DNA of 37,747 nt from Streptomyces sp. UW30 (GTDB lineage: Bacteria > Actinomycetota > Actinomycetes > Streptomycetales > Streptomycetaceae): contig NZ_RDBN01000037.1 of the NCBI RefSeq assembly GCF_008042075.1, positions 1,825,106 to 1,862,852 of the forward strand, written 5' to 3'. The notes beneath the pieces are model-generated. The model searched no databases and had not been told where the DNA came from. It saw nothing but the letters and a program-made list of their open reading frames with translations. The position numbers and the translations under genes are program-made. This document shows, in pieces, positions 1 to 10,400 of this stretch (position 1 is the first letter of the stretch; each line of letters opens with the position of its first letter).

Positions 1-350
1 GCCGGCCGTGCTCCTGGTCGGCCGCGTCGGCAGTCGCCACGCGGATGTCGCCGTCGTCACCGGGCAGTCGCGCGGCGAGCAGATCGAGGCGGGTGTGCCA
101 ACGGGGCCCCCGTCGCGCGGGGGCGGCCGGCCGTGACATCGGGTGCGACCCATTCCGTCTTGCTCAGAGGGCGCCACCAACTCGAACGGCGCCATCGGCC
201 CACCCGGTGCCGCCCACGCGCCGACGTCGTCGGACCACCCGACGTCGCCTGCTCCGCAGACCCCGCCTGCCCCTGGGACGCCACCAACTGACCCGATGTC
301 ACCCGCCCACCGGCACCATCGGCCCACCCGCCGCCCCAGCCCCGTCCAAC
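1..350. other. Scrambled 5' end of the NRPS gene, with short repeats
   Basis: Recognisable condensation-domain sequence starts only near base 351. Before that, the frame of the downstream NRPS stays open to the left edge but encodes Arg/Pro-rich sequence that looks like an antisense translation. A perfect 12-bp inverted repeat lies at 133-144 and 291-302 (gtgacatcgggt / acccgatgtcac). Direct repeats occur at 192-206 and 316-330 (ccatcggcccacccg) and at 172-182 and 279-289 (cgccaccaact). The segment between the inverted repeats has an open frame on the minus strand with a less Arg-rich composition. This could be a rearranged gene end or an assembly fault; the sequence alone cannot tell which. 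Confidence 0.55.
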
Positions 351-3300
351 TACCACCCCCTCGCCCTGCCCACGGACGCGCCACGCACCGCCCGTCCCAC
401 CGCGGCCGGCGACCGCCGCTTCCACACCTTCGCCCCCGACGTCACCGACCGCCTCACCGCCTTCGCGCGGGGCGCCGGCGTCACCCCCTTCATGGTCCTG
501 CTCGCGGGACTGGCGGCCCTGCTGCACCGCACCACCGGCGCCACCGACGTCCCCATCGGCTCGGCCGTCATGAACCGCGACCTGCCCGGCCTGGAGAAGC
601 TGATCGGCAACTTCGGCAACACCCTCGCCCTGCGCGCCGACCTCGCGGGCGACCCCGGATTCGCCGAACTCGTCAATCGGGCACGGCAGTTGTGCACCGA
701 CGGTTACGCCCACCAGGACATGCCCTTCGACCGACTGGTGGAGGTGCTGAAGCCGGAGCGGCAGCCGGGGCGCTCCGTCTACTTCGACGTCATGCTCCTC
801 TTCCTCACCCAGGGACTCGAAGGGCCGCAGTTCCCCGGGGTGAGCGCCGAATGGGAGACCGTCCACAACGACACCACCCAGTTCGACCTGAGCCTGGAGG
901 CGTTCCTGACGGGCGGCCGGCTGCGGATCGAGGCCACCTACAGCAGCGCCCTGTTCGCCCCGGACACCGTCGACCGACTGCTCCAGCACCTGGAGACACT
1001 CCTCGCCGCAGCCCTCAGCGACCCCGAACTCGCCCTGTTCCGCCTGCCGTTGATGACCGGCGCCGAGGAACACCGGGTCCTGGAGGAGTGGAACGCCACC
1101 GCCCACCCCGTCCCGGGCACCCACCTCACCGACCTCCTCTCCCGGCAGGCCGCACGCACCCCCGACGCCCCCGCCCTCATCGCCGACGACGGCACACCCG
1201 CCCTCGACCACGCCGGCCTGCATGCCCGCGCCAACCGCCTCGCCCGGCTGCTCATCTCCCGAGGAGTGGGCCCCGAGCACCTGGTGGGCGTCGCACTGGA
1301 CCGCGGCACCGACCTCGTCGTGGCGCTGCTCGCCGTACTCAAGGCGGGCGCCGCTTACGTCCCGCTGGACACCGGATACCCCGCCGACCGGCTGGCGTTC
1401 CTGGTCGAGGACACCGCGCCCACCCTGGTACTGACCTGCGCACAGGCCGCCGGGAACCTGCCCGACCGGGCGCCCCTGCTGCTGCTCGACGCCCTGCCGA
1501 GCGACGACTTCGACACCGCGGAACTCACCGACGCCGACCGGCTCCAGCCCCTGCGCCCCGAGCACCCCGCCTATGTCATCCACACCTCCGGCTCCACCGG
1601 CCGCCCCAAGGGAGCCGTCGTCCCGCACGCGGCGATCGTCAACCGGCTGCTGTGGATGCAGGAGACGTACCAACTCGGTCCCGAGGACCGTGTGCTGCAG
1701 AAGACACCGGCCGGCTTCGACGTGTCCGTCTGGGAGTTCTTCGGGCCGTTGATCACCGGGGCCGTGCTGGTCCTCGCCCGGCCCGGCGGCCACCGCGACC
1801 CCGCCTACCTCGCCGAGCTGATCCATGACCGGCGGGTCACGACCGCGCACTTCGTCCCGTCGATGCTGCGGGTCTTCCTCGACGACCCGGCCGCCGAGCG
1901 GGCACGCGGCGTGCTGCGCCGGCTCGTGTGCAGCGGCGAGGCCCTGCCCACCGAACTCGCCGAGCGCTGCGCCGAGTCCCTCCCCGGCACCGAACTGCAC
2001 AACCTGTACGGGCCCACCGAGGCCGCCGTGGACGTCACCGCCTGGCCCTGCGCCGAGGGGACGAGGTCCGCCGCCGGTTCCGTGCCGATCGGACGCCCGG
2101 TGTGGAACACCCGCACCCTCGTCCTGGACGCGTCCCTGCGCCCGGTGCCGCCGGGCGTCCCCGGCGAGCTCTACCTGGGCGGCGCCCAGCTGGCCCGCGG
2201 CTACCTCCGCCGCCCCGGCCTGACCGCCGACCGCTTCGTCGCCGACCCCTACGGCCCGCCCGGCGCCCGCCTCTACCGCACCGGGGACCTGGCGCGCTGG
2301 AGCGCGCAGGGGGCACTGGAGTTTCTCGGCCGGTCCGACGACCAGGTGAAGATCCGCGGCTTCCGTGTCGAGCCGGGCGAGACCGAGGCCGCCGTGGCCG
2401 CGCTGCCCGGAGTGTCCCAGGCAGCTGTGACGGTACGTCAGGATCAGCCGGGCGAACCGAGGCTGGTCGCCTACGCCGTCCCGCAGCCCGGGGCCACGCT
2501 GGAGCCGTTGCGGGTCAGGCACGCTCTCAAGGCGACGCTCCCCGAGCACCTGCTCCCCGCAGTGGTCGTGGTCCTCGACGACCTGCCGCTGACCCCCAAC
2601 GGCAAGCTCGACCGCGCGGCCCTGCCCGCCCCCGACCTCTCCGACCTCACCACCGCCACCGCGCCCCGCACCGAGGCGGAGGCCACCCTGTGCGCCCTGT
2701 TCGCCGGCCTGCTCGGGCTGCCCTCCGTCGGCATCCACGACGAGTTCTTCGCCCTCGGCGGCCACTCCGTCCTGGCCACGCGCCTGGTCGCCCGGATCCG
2801 GGCCGAGCTGGGGGCTCTCGTCCCGCTGCGAGCTGTCTTCGACACCCCGACCGTGGCCGGACTCGCCCCGCTCCTCAAGCCCGCTGCCGCCGAGCGACGC
2901 CCCGCACTGCTGCCGGTCCGGCGTCCCGACCCGGTGCCGCTGTCCTCCGCGCAGGCCAGGCTCTGGTTCCTGTACCGGCTGGAGGGGCCGAGCCCGACGT
3001 ACAACATCCACACCGCCGTACGCCTCAGGGGACGGGTCGACTCCGAGGCGCTGAGGACCGCGCTCCATGACGTCGTGACCCGGCACGAGGCGCTGCGCAC
3101 GGTCTTCCCGGACGACGACGGCACGCCCTACCAGCGGATCCTCCCCGACCCGGCCGTGCCCTTCGCCGTCGTGCCGACCCGCGCCGACGCACTCGACGGG
3201 CTGCTGCGCGAGGCCGCCGCCCACTCCTTCGCGCTGGACACCGAGATCCCCGTACGGGCCACGCTGTACGCCCTGAGCCCGGACGAGCACGTCCTGTTCC

Positions 3301-6300
3301 TCCTCGTCCATCACATCGCGACCGACGGCTGGTCCGCGGAGCCGCTGCTGCGGGACCTGGAGACGGCCTACGCGGCAAGGCGGCACGGCATCCGCCCCGC
3401 ATGGCCGCCGCTCGCGGTGCAGTACGCCGACTACACGCTCTGGCAACGGCAGTTGCTCGCGGACGGGCACGTGATCGACGCCGAACTCGACTACTGGGCA
3501 CGTAAGTTGGAAGGAGTTCCGGAGGAACTCCAGCTGCCCGTCGACCGGCCGCGCCCGGCCGTCGCCGGATACCGGGCCGGTGCCGTGGACTTCGCGATCG
3601 ACGCCGAGGTGCACGGGACGCTGAGGCACCTCGCGGCGGACGCCGGCGGCACCGTCTTCATGGCGCTCCAGGCCGCCCTCGCCGTCCTGCTCGGCCGTAT
3701 GGGCGCCGGGGACGACATCCCCCTCGGCACGCCGGTCGCCGGACGGGGCGACGCGGCCCTCGACGACCTCGTGGGCCTCTTCGTCAACACCCTCGTGCTG
3801 CGCACCGACGTATCCGGCGACCCGACGTTCCGTACCCTGCTCGCCCGGGTGCGCGAGACCGACGTGGACGCCTACGCCCACCCGGAGCTGCCCTTCGAGC
3901 GGCTGGTGGACGCGCTCGCCCCGGCCCGCTCGATGGGACGGCATCCGCTGTTCCAGGTGATGCTCGCCCATCAGCAAGCCCCGGCGCAGACAAGGGACTT
4001 CGCGGGGCTGACGCTCGACGAACTGCGCGTCGACCACTACACGGCCAAGACCGACCTCGCCTTCCACGTCTTCGAGCGGCCGGACGGTGGTGGCGTCACC
4101 GGCTCGCTCGTGTACAGCCGCGACCTGTACGACCACGACACCGCCCAGGACATGGTGGAGCGGTTCGTGCGGCTGGTGGGCGAACTGGCCCGGCGCCCGG
4201 ACGTGCCGGTAGCCCTCACCGACCTCCTCACCCCGCGTGAGCGCGCCCTGATGTTGGGGGAGTGGAACGACACCGCCCACCCGCTGCCCGCCACCACCCT
4301 GACCGCCCTGGTCGAGGAACAGGTCGCGAAGACTCCCAGGCTCACCGCCGTGGAGTACGGCATCGAGGGCGGCACACGACTGACGTACGGCGAGCTGAAC
4401 GCGCGCGCCAACGCGCTGGCCCAGGAACTGCGTTCACTCGGGGTCGGGCCCGAGCGCCTCGTCGGCATCCATCTGGAACGCTCGGTGGAGATGGTCGTGG
4501 GACTGCTCGCCGTGCTGAAGGCGGGCGGGGCCTTCGTGCCGCTGGAGCCGTCCTGGCCGGCCCGCCGGATCGCCGAGGTGTGCCGGAGCGCGGCTCTGAC
4601 GGCGGTGCTGGGGAAGCCGGGGCACGGCAGGGGCCTCGGGGACGACGCCCCACCCTTCGTGACGGTGCGCCTGGACGGCCCGGAACAGCACGAAAACCCG
4701 GCCGTGCCCGTCGATCCCGAGGGCCTGGCCTACGTCATCCACACCTCCGGCTCCACCGGCGTCCCCAAGGGCGCCATGATCCGCCACCGCGCCATCGCGC
4801 ACCGGCTGCTGTGGCAGCGCGCTCTGCTCGGCTTCGGCACCGACGACGCGGCCCTGTTCAAGGCGCCGCTCGGCTTCGACATCTCCATCAACGAGATCTT
4901 CCTGCCGCTCGTGAACGGGGGACGTGTCGTCATCGCCGAGCCCGGCGGCGAACGCGACGTCGACTACCTCCTCGACACCGTCGAACGCCACCGGGTCACC
5001 TTCACCTACCTCGTCTCCTCGATGCTCGACCTGCTCCTGGAGCTGGACGGCTTCGCCGGGCGCGCCCGCTCGCTGAGGCACGTGTGGTGCGGCGGCGAGG
5101 TGCTCACCCCGGAGCTGTTCGCCCGCTTCCGCGCCGCGAGCCCCGCGGTGATGTACCACGGGTACGGGCCGGCCGAGGCCACCATCGGCGTCAGCCACGT
5201 CGTCTACCGCACCGGCGCCATCCGCAGCGCCGTCTCCATCGGACGGCCCAACGGCAACACCCGGCTGTACGTTCTGGACGACCGGCTCCAGCCGGTGCCG
5301 GTCGGGGTGCCCGGCGAGCTGTACGCCGGTGGCGTCTACCTCGGCCGCGGCTATGTGAACGACCCCCGCCGCACCGCCGACCACTGGGTGGCCGACCCGT
5401 TCGGCACGCCCGGCGAGCGGCTCTACCGCACCGGTGACCTGGTGCGATGGCAGCGCGACGGCACTCTGGAGTTCCTCGGCCGGGCCGACAACCAGGTGAA
5501 GATCCGTGGCATGCGGGTCGAGCTGGAGGAGATCGAGGCGATCCTCGAACAGCACCCGGGCGTCCGGCGCGGGGTCGTGGTGATCCGCGAGGACGCCCCC
5601 GGCGTCAAGCAGCTCGCCGGGTACTACCTGGCCGCCGGCGGCCCCGGCGACCTGCACACCTGGCTGCGGGAGCGGCTGCCCGAACACATGGTGCCGCGCA
5701 CCCTCACCGCCCTGGACGCCTTCCCGCTGCTGCCCTCCGGCAAGGTCGACCGCGGCTCCCTGCCCGCGCCCGAGACCACGACCCTTGGCGCACCGACCCG
5801 CGAGCCCGCGGATGAACGCGAGCGCCGGCTCTGCGAGTTGTTCGCCTCAGTTCTCGGACGGAGCCACGTCGGCGTCGACGACAACTTCTTCGAGCTCGGC
5901 GGCGACAGCATCGTCTCCATCCGCCTGGTGACCCTGGCCCGCAAGGCCGGCATCGCGCTCAGCCCACGGCACGTCTTCCAGACACCGACCCCGGCCCGGC
6001 TGGCCGCCTCCGCCGAACGCACCGACACCGGTCCCGTCGACGACCCGATCGGCGAGGCGGCACCGACCCCGGTCATGCACTGGACGGCGGGCCCCGACGG
6101 TTCCCACGACGGGCTCGCCCAGGCGGTCCTGCTCGTGACCCCGCCGGATCTCACCTACGACGCCGCCGTCGACGTACTCCAAGCCGTGCTGGACCGCCAC
6201 GACATGCTCCGGGCCCGGATGACGGACACGTTGGTGATACCCGGCGAAGGGGCGGTACGCGCGGGCGATCTGCTGGGCCGGGTGCGGGACGCGGCGCTCG

Positions 6301-7442
6301 ACGATCAGCTGGCCGCCGCCGTGGACCGGCTCGACCCGGCCGCCGGGCGCATGCTCCAGGCCGTCTGGTTCACCGACTCGGGCCGGCTGCTCCTCGTGGC
6401 CCATCACCTGGTCGTCGACGGTGTGTCCTGGCGGATCCTCAGCTCCGCCCTGGCCGAGGCGTGGCAGTCGGGCGGGGCCCTCCCGCGCGGCGGCACCTCC
6501 TTCCGGACCTGGAGCAGACTTCTCGGCGAGGAGGCCCGCAAGCCCGACCGGGTGCGCGAACTGACCTGGTGGAACCGGGAGTTGGAGGGGGCGCGCCCCC
6601 TGCTGGAGCGTGACCTCGGCAGTACGGCGGGCGTGCGCGAACACACCCTCGTCCTCCCGGCCGACGTCACCGCCCCCCTGCTGACAGCCGTCCCCGCCGC
6701 CTATCACGCCGCCGCCCCCGACGTCCTGCTCACCGCCCTCGCCCTCGCCGTCGCGGCCTGGCGGGAGCGGCGCGGCGACGTGGCCGGTGGCCCACTGCTC
6801 GTCGGCCTGGAGGGCCACGGACGTGAGGAGCACATCGCCGAGGGCGTCGATCTGTCGGCCACCGTGGGCTGGTTCACGACCTTCCACCCGGTCGGCATCG
6901 ACCCCGGCCCGCTGGACATCGACGAGGCGCTGTCCGGCGGGCCCGCCGCGGGCACCGCGATCAAGCGGGTCAAGGAGCAGCTGCGCGCCGTACCGGACCA
7001 CGGACTCGGCTACGGCCTCCTGCGCCACCTCAACCCCGACACCGCGCCCGCACTGGAGAAACTTCCGCAACCGCAGATCCTCTTCAACTACCTGGGACGA
7101 TTCGCCGCCTCCGGCTCGGCCGACGAACCCTGGGAGCTGGCCCCGGAGGCCCCCATGCTGCGGGTGCCGTCACCGCAGAGCGGCTTCGGTCTGGAGATCA
7201 ACGCCGTCGCCGTCGAGGAGGCGGGCGACGTCCGGCTGCATGTATCCGCCTCCTGGCCGGACACGTTCCTGACCGAGTCCGAGGCGGGAGACCTGCTCGG
7301 GCTCTGGGAGCGCGCCCTGCACGGCCTCGCCCGGCACGCCGCCCACTCCCCGGCAGGCGCCCTCACCCCGTCGGACGTCCCCCTGGTCGAACTGACCCAG
7401 GAGGACATCGACGACTTCGAGAACGACCTCGACGACTTCTGA
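45..7442 (+). CDS. Non-ribosomal peptide synthetase, (C)-A-T-C-A-T-E; Ser and N5-formyl-N5-hydroxyornithine modules (5' end unreliable)
   Basis: This is a two-module siderophore synthetase. Numbering from the ATG at 45, the domains are: C-terminal half of a condensation domain (about 103-345), adenylation A1 (350-865), carrier with GGHSV (885-960), full condensation with HHIATDGW (975-1400), A2 (1420-1905), carrier with GGDSI (1915-1985) and a terminal epimerisation domain (2000-2455) with HHLVVDGVSW. The A1 specificity residues read as DVWHVSLVDK, which fits serine. A2 reads as DINYWGGIGK, the code I know for N5-formyl-N5-hydroxyornithine in coelichelin-type enzymes. The E domain implies that this residue is D-configured. 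Both A domains keep the A10 lysine (TPNGKLDR, LPSGKVDR). The N-terminal half of the first C domain, including its HHxxxDG motif, is absent, and the frame is open to the window edge, so the true start is unknown. The next NRPS starts 28 bases after the stop. Confidence 0.9.
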   Translation: MSPSSPGSRAASRSRRVCQRGPRRAGAAGRDIGCDPFRLAQRAPPTRTAPSAHPVPPTRRRRRTTRRRLLRRPRLPLGRHQLTRCHPPTGTIGPPAAPAPSNYHPLALPTDAPRTARPTAAGDRRFHTFAPDVTDRLTAFARGAGVTPFMVLLAGLAALLHRTTGATDVPIGSAVMNRDLPGLEKLIGNFGNTLALRADLAGDPGFAELVNRARQLCTDGYAHQDMPFDRLVEVLKPERQPGRSVYFDVMLLFLTQGLEGPQFPGVSAEWETVHNDTTQFDLSLEAFLTGGRLRIEATYSSALFAPDTVDRLLQHLETLLAAALSDPELALFRLPLMTGAEEHRVLEEWNATAHPVPGTHLTDLLSRQAARTPDAPALIADDGTPALDHAGLHARANRLARLLISRGVGPEHLVGVALDRGTDLVVALLAVLKAGAAYVPLDTGYPADRLAFLVEDTAPTLVLTCAQAAGNLPDRAPLLLLDALPSDDFDTAELTDADRLQPLRPEHPAYVIHTSGSTGRPKGAVVPHAAIVNRLLWMQETYQLGPEDRVLQKTPAGFDVSVWEFFGPLITGAVLVLARPGGHRDPAYLAELIHDRRVTTAHFVPSMLRVFLDDPAAERARGVLRRLVCSGEALPTELAERCAESLPGTELHNLYGPTEAAVDVTAWPCAEGTRSAAGSVPIGRPVWNTRTLVLDASLRPVPPGVPGELYLGGAQLARGYLRRPGLTADRFVADPYGPPGARLYRTGDLARWSAQGALEFLGRSDDQVKIRGFRVEPGETEAAVAALPGVSQAAVTVRQDQPGEPRLVAYAVPQPGATLEPLRVRHALKATLPEHLLPAVVVVLDDLPLTPNGKLDRAALPAPDLSDLTTATAPRTEAEATLCALFAGLLGLPSVGIHDEFFALGGHSVLATRLVARIRAELGALVPLRAVFDTPTVAGLAPLLKPAAAERRPALLPVRRPDPVPLSSAQARLWFLYRLEGPSPTYNIHTAVRLRGRVDSEALRTALHDVVTRHEALRTVFPDDDGTPYQRILPDPAVPFAVVPTRADALDGLLREAAAHSFALDTEIPVRATLYALSPDEHVLFLLVHHIATDGWSAEPLLRDLETAYAARRHGIRPAWPPLAVQYADYTLWQRQLLADGHVIDAELDYWARKLEGVPEELQLPVDRPRPAVAGYRAGAVDFAIDAEVHGTLRHLAADAGGTVFMALQAALAVLLGRMGAGDDIPLGTPVAGRGDAALDDLVGLFVNTLVLRTDVSGDPTFRTLLARVRETDVDAYAHPELPFERLVDALAPARSMGRHPLFQVMLAHQQAPAQTRDFAGLTLDELRVDHYTAKTDLAFHVFERPDGGGVTGSLVYSRDLYDHDTAQDMVERFVRLVGELARRPDVPVALTDLLTPRERALMLGEWNDTAHPLPATTLTALVEEQVAKTPRLTAVEYGIEGGTRLTYGELNARANALAQELRSLGVGPERLVGIHLERSVEMVVGLLAVLKAGGAFVPLEPSWPARRIAEVCRSAALTAVLGKPGHGRGLGDDAPPFVTVRLDGPEQHENPAVPVDPEGLAYVIHTSGSTGVPKGAMIRHRAIAHRLLWQRALLGFGTDDAALFKAPLGFDISINEIFLPLVNGGRVVIAEPGGERDVDYLLDTVERHRVTFTYLVSSMLDLLLELDGFAGRARSLRHVWCGGEVLTPELFARFRAASPAVMYHGYGPAEATIGVSHVVYRTGAIRSAVSIGRPNGNTRLYVLDDRLQPVPVGVPGELYAGGVYLGRGYVNDPRRTADHWVADPFGTPGERLYRTGDLVRWQRDGTLEFLGRADNQVKIRGMRVELEEIEAILEQHPGVRRGVVVIREDAPGVKQLAGYYLAAGGPGDLHTWLRERLPEHMVPRTLTALDAFPLLPSGKVDRGSLPAPETTTLGAPTREPADERERRLCELFASVLGRSHVGVDDNFFELGGDSIVSIRLVTLARKAGIALSPRHVFQTPTPARLAASAERTDTGPVDDPIGEAAPTPVMHWTAGPDGSHDGLAQAVLLVTPPDLTYDAAVDVLQAVLDRHDMLRARMTDTLVIPGEGAVRAGDLLGRVRDAALDDQLAAAVDRLDPAAGRMLQAVWFTDSGRLLLVAHHLVVDGVSWRILSSALAEAWQSGGALPRGGTSFRTWSRLLGEEARKPDRVRELTWWNRELEGARPLLERDLGSTAGVREHTLVLPADVTAPLLTAVPAAYHAAAPDVLLTALALAVAAWRERRGDVAGGPLLVGLEGHGREEHIAEGVDLSATVGWFTTFHPVGIDPGPLDIDEALSGGPAAGTAIKRVKEQLRAVPDHGLGYGLLRHLNPDTAPALEKLPQPQILFNYLGRFAASGSADEPWELAPEAPMLRVPSPQSGFGLEINAVAVEEAGDVRLHVSASWPDTFLTESEAGDLLGLWERALHGLARHAAHSPAGALTPSDVPLVELTQEDIDDFENDLDDF

Positions 7443-7460
7443 GCCACCACGGACGACTTC

Positions 7461-7466
7461 GGAGGA
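7461..7466 (+). promoter_or_regulatory. Ribosome binding site fixing the GTG start of the second NRPS
   Basis: The sequence ggagga lies 4 bases before the GTG at 7471, in the 28-base gap after the first NRPS. It supports a GTG start and co-transcription of the two synthetases. Confidence 0.75.
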
Positions 7467-7470
7467 ACCG

Positions 7471-10400
7471 GTGACGCAGCACCCCCCGACCGCGGACGAG
7501 CTGCTCCGTTCGGTCACCGACACCATCGGCTCGGATGCACCGCCGAGCGACGACGACAGCCTGATCGCCTGGGGCCTGGACTCGATCACCCTGATGAAGA
7601 TCGCGGGCGGCTGGCGCAAGCGGGGCATCCGGATCAGCTTCGCCGAGCTGGCCAAGGATCCGACCCTGCGCGCCTGGCGGACACTGCTTCAGGCCCACGT
7701 CCCGGCGGTCCGGGCCGCGGGGAGCACCCCGGGCGCGGCACCCGCCCGGCCCGAGCCCCGCGAGCCCTTCCCGCTGGCCGTGATGCAGCACGCGTACTGG
7801 ATCGGCCGCGGCGACGAGACCACGCTCGGCTCCGTCGCCGCCCACCTCTACGTCGAGTTCGACGGCGCCGGCGTCGACCCCGACCGGCTCGACGAGGCCG
7901 TGCGCGCCCTCGCCGCCCGCCATGGAATGCTCCGCGCCCGCTTCACCGACGACGGCCGCCAGCAGATCCTGCCCGACCTCGCCGGCCCCGCGACGACCGT
8001 CCACGACCTGCGCACGCCGGATGCCCGGACCGTGGCGGACCGGCTGGAGGAGGTCCGGCACGCCGCCTCGCACGCGCGCCTGGACATCGCCGCCGGCGAG
8101 GTCTTCTCCGTGCAGCTCTCCCTCCTGCCGGACGGCACGAGCCGGCTGCACGTGGACGTCGACATGCTCGCCGCCGACGCCCTGAGCTACCGGGTGCTCC
8201 TGTCCGACCTCGCCAAGCTCTACGAGAACCCCGGCGCCGCGCTGCCCCCGATCCGCACCAGCTATCCCGAGTACCTCGAAGAGCGCGCGGACGTACGGCG
8301 GCTGAGCCGGGAGCAGGCGCGCCAGTGGTGGCAGCGACGCATCCCCGAACTGCCGAGCGCCCCCGAACTCCCGCTCGTGCCCGAGGCGGAGCGCACGGAC
8401 CCGACACGGGTGACCCGCCGGCACCACTGGCTGCCGCCCCAGGAGAAGCGGCGTCTGACCGCCCGCGCCCACCAGCACGGGCTGACCCCGGCGATGGCGG
8501 TGGCGACCGCCTTCTCGGAGGTCCTGGCGGCCTGGAGCGGACAGCCGCGGTTCCTGCTCAACGTGCCGATGTTCGACCGCAGGGGCTCCCATCCCGACGT
8601 CGACCTGCTCGTCGGCGACTTCACCAGCTCGGTGCTGCTCGACGTCGACCTGGCCGAGTCGGGCTCGTTCACCGAGCACGCACGGCGCCTCCAGGACCGT
8701 ATGCACACCGACGCGGCGCAGTCCGACTACTCCGGCGTCGAGGTGCTGCGCGACCTGTCCCGGTACAACGGCGAACAGGTGCTGGCGCCCGTCGTGTTCA
8801 CCAGCGCCCTCAACCTGGGCGAGCTCTTCGACGCGGGCGTGCGGCAGTCCTTCGGGAAGCCGGTGTGGATCATCTCGCAGGGGCCGCAGGTGCTGCTCGA
8901 CGCCCAGGTCACCGAGGTCGACGGCGGTCTGCTGGTCAACTGGGACGTACGGGAGGACGCCTTCCCGGCCGGCATGGTCGACGCGATGTTCGCCGCCTTC
9001 CACGGGCTCGTCACCCGGCTCGGCACCGACCGCGCGGTCTGGGAGCAGCCGGTGCCCGCCCTGTTGCCGGCCGAGCAGACGGCACTGCGCGCGAAGGTCA
9101 ACGCCACCGAGGGCCCGCGCAGTCACCGGCTGCTCCATCAGGGCTTCTTCGAGCGGGCCGGCGCGCAGCCGGATGCCCCGGCCCTGCTGTGGGGCACCGA
9201 AGGCGCCCTGTCCTACGGCGAGTTGGCCGACCGGGCGCTGCGGACCGCCGCCGCGCTGGGGGAGCGGGGCGTGCGGCCCGGCGACACGGTCGCGGTCAGT
9301 CTGCCCAAGGGGGCCGACCAGATCACCGCCGTCCTGGGCGTGCTGGCCGCGGGCGCCGCCTACGTGCCGATCGGCGTCGAGCAGCCGGCCGCCCGCCGCG
9401 ACCGTATCCGCGCCACCGCGGGGTTCCGCGTCGCGCTGACCGACGGACGCCCGGTCGAGGGCCCGGACACCCTGCCGGTCGCCGAGGCGGTACGCGCCGC
9501 CCCGCTGCCGGAGCCGGTCGCGGTGGACGAGGAACAGCCCGCCTACGTGCTGTTCACCTCGGGATCCACCGGTGAACCCAAGGGGGTCGAAGTGCCGCAC
9601 CGGGCGGCCATGAACACCATCGACGACCTCAACGACCGCTTCGGCGTGGGCCCTTCGGACCGCTGTCTCGCCCTGTCCGCCCTGGACTTCGACCTGTCCG
9701 TCTACGACGTCTTCGGGCTGCTGAGCGCGGGCGGCGCGGTCGTGCTCGTGGAGGACGGCGACCGGCGCGAGGCGAGCGAGTGGGCGGACCTCGTGCGCAC
9801 CCACCGGGTCACGCTCCTCAACTGCGTGCCGCCGCTGCTCGACATGCTGCTGCTGGCCACCGCGCCCGGCGAACTCGCCGGTCTCCGGGCGGTGTTGCTC
9901 GGCGGGGACTGGGTCGGCACCGACCTGCCGGGGCGGCTCGCCGAGCGGGCGCCCGGCTGCCGGTTCACCGGTCTGGGCGGTACGACGGAGACCGCGATCC
10001 ACTCCACGGTCTGCGAGGTGACGCAGGCTCAGGTCCCGGCGCACTGGCGGTCGGTGCCGTACGGCACCCCGTTGCGGGGCGTGCGCTGCCGGGTCGTCGA
10101 CGCCCACGGGCGGGACTGTCCGGACTGGGTGCCGGGGGAGCTGTGGATCGGCGGGGACGGGGTGGCGCTCGGCTACCGTGCCGATCCCTCACGCACGGCG
10201 CAGAAGTTCACCGAGGCGGACGGGCTGCGCTGGTACCGCACCGGGGACCTCGCACGGTACTGGCCCGACGGCACCCTGGAGTTCGTCGGACGCCGGGACC
10301 ACCAGGTCAAGGTGCGCGGCTTCCGGATCGAGCTGGGCGAGGTGGAGGCGGCGCTCGCCGCGCACCCCGCCGTACGGCGTGCCGTCGCCGGGCTGACCCG

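Noticed and set aside
57-4280. A very long open frame on the minus strand under the first NRPS
   Set aside because: It is Gly/Arg/Val-rich with no domain pattern and lies opposite clear C, A and T domains; long antisense frames are expected at this GC content.
7363-10107. Another long minus-strand open frame opposite the second NRPS
   Set aside because: It lies antisense to ArCP, Cy and A motifs and has shadow-type composition.
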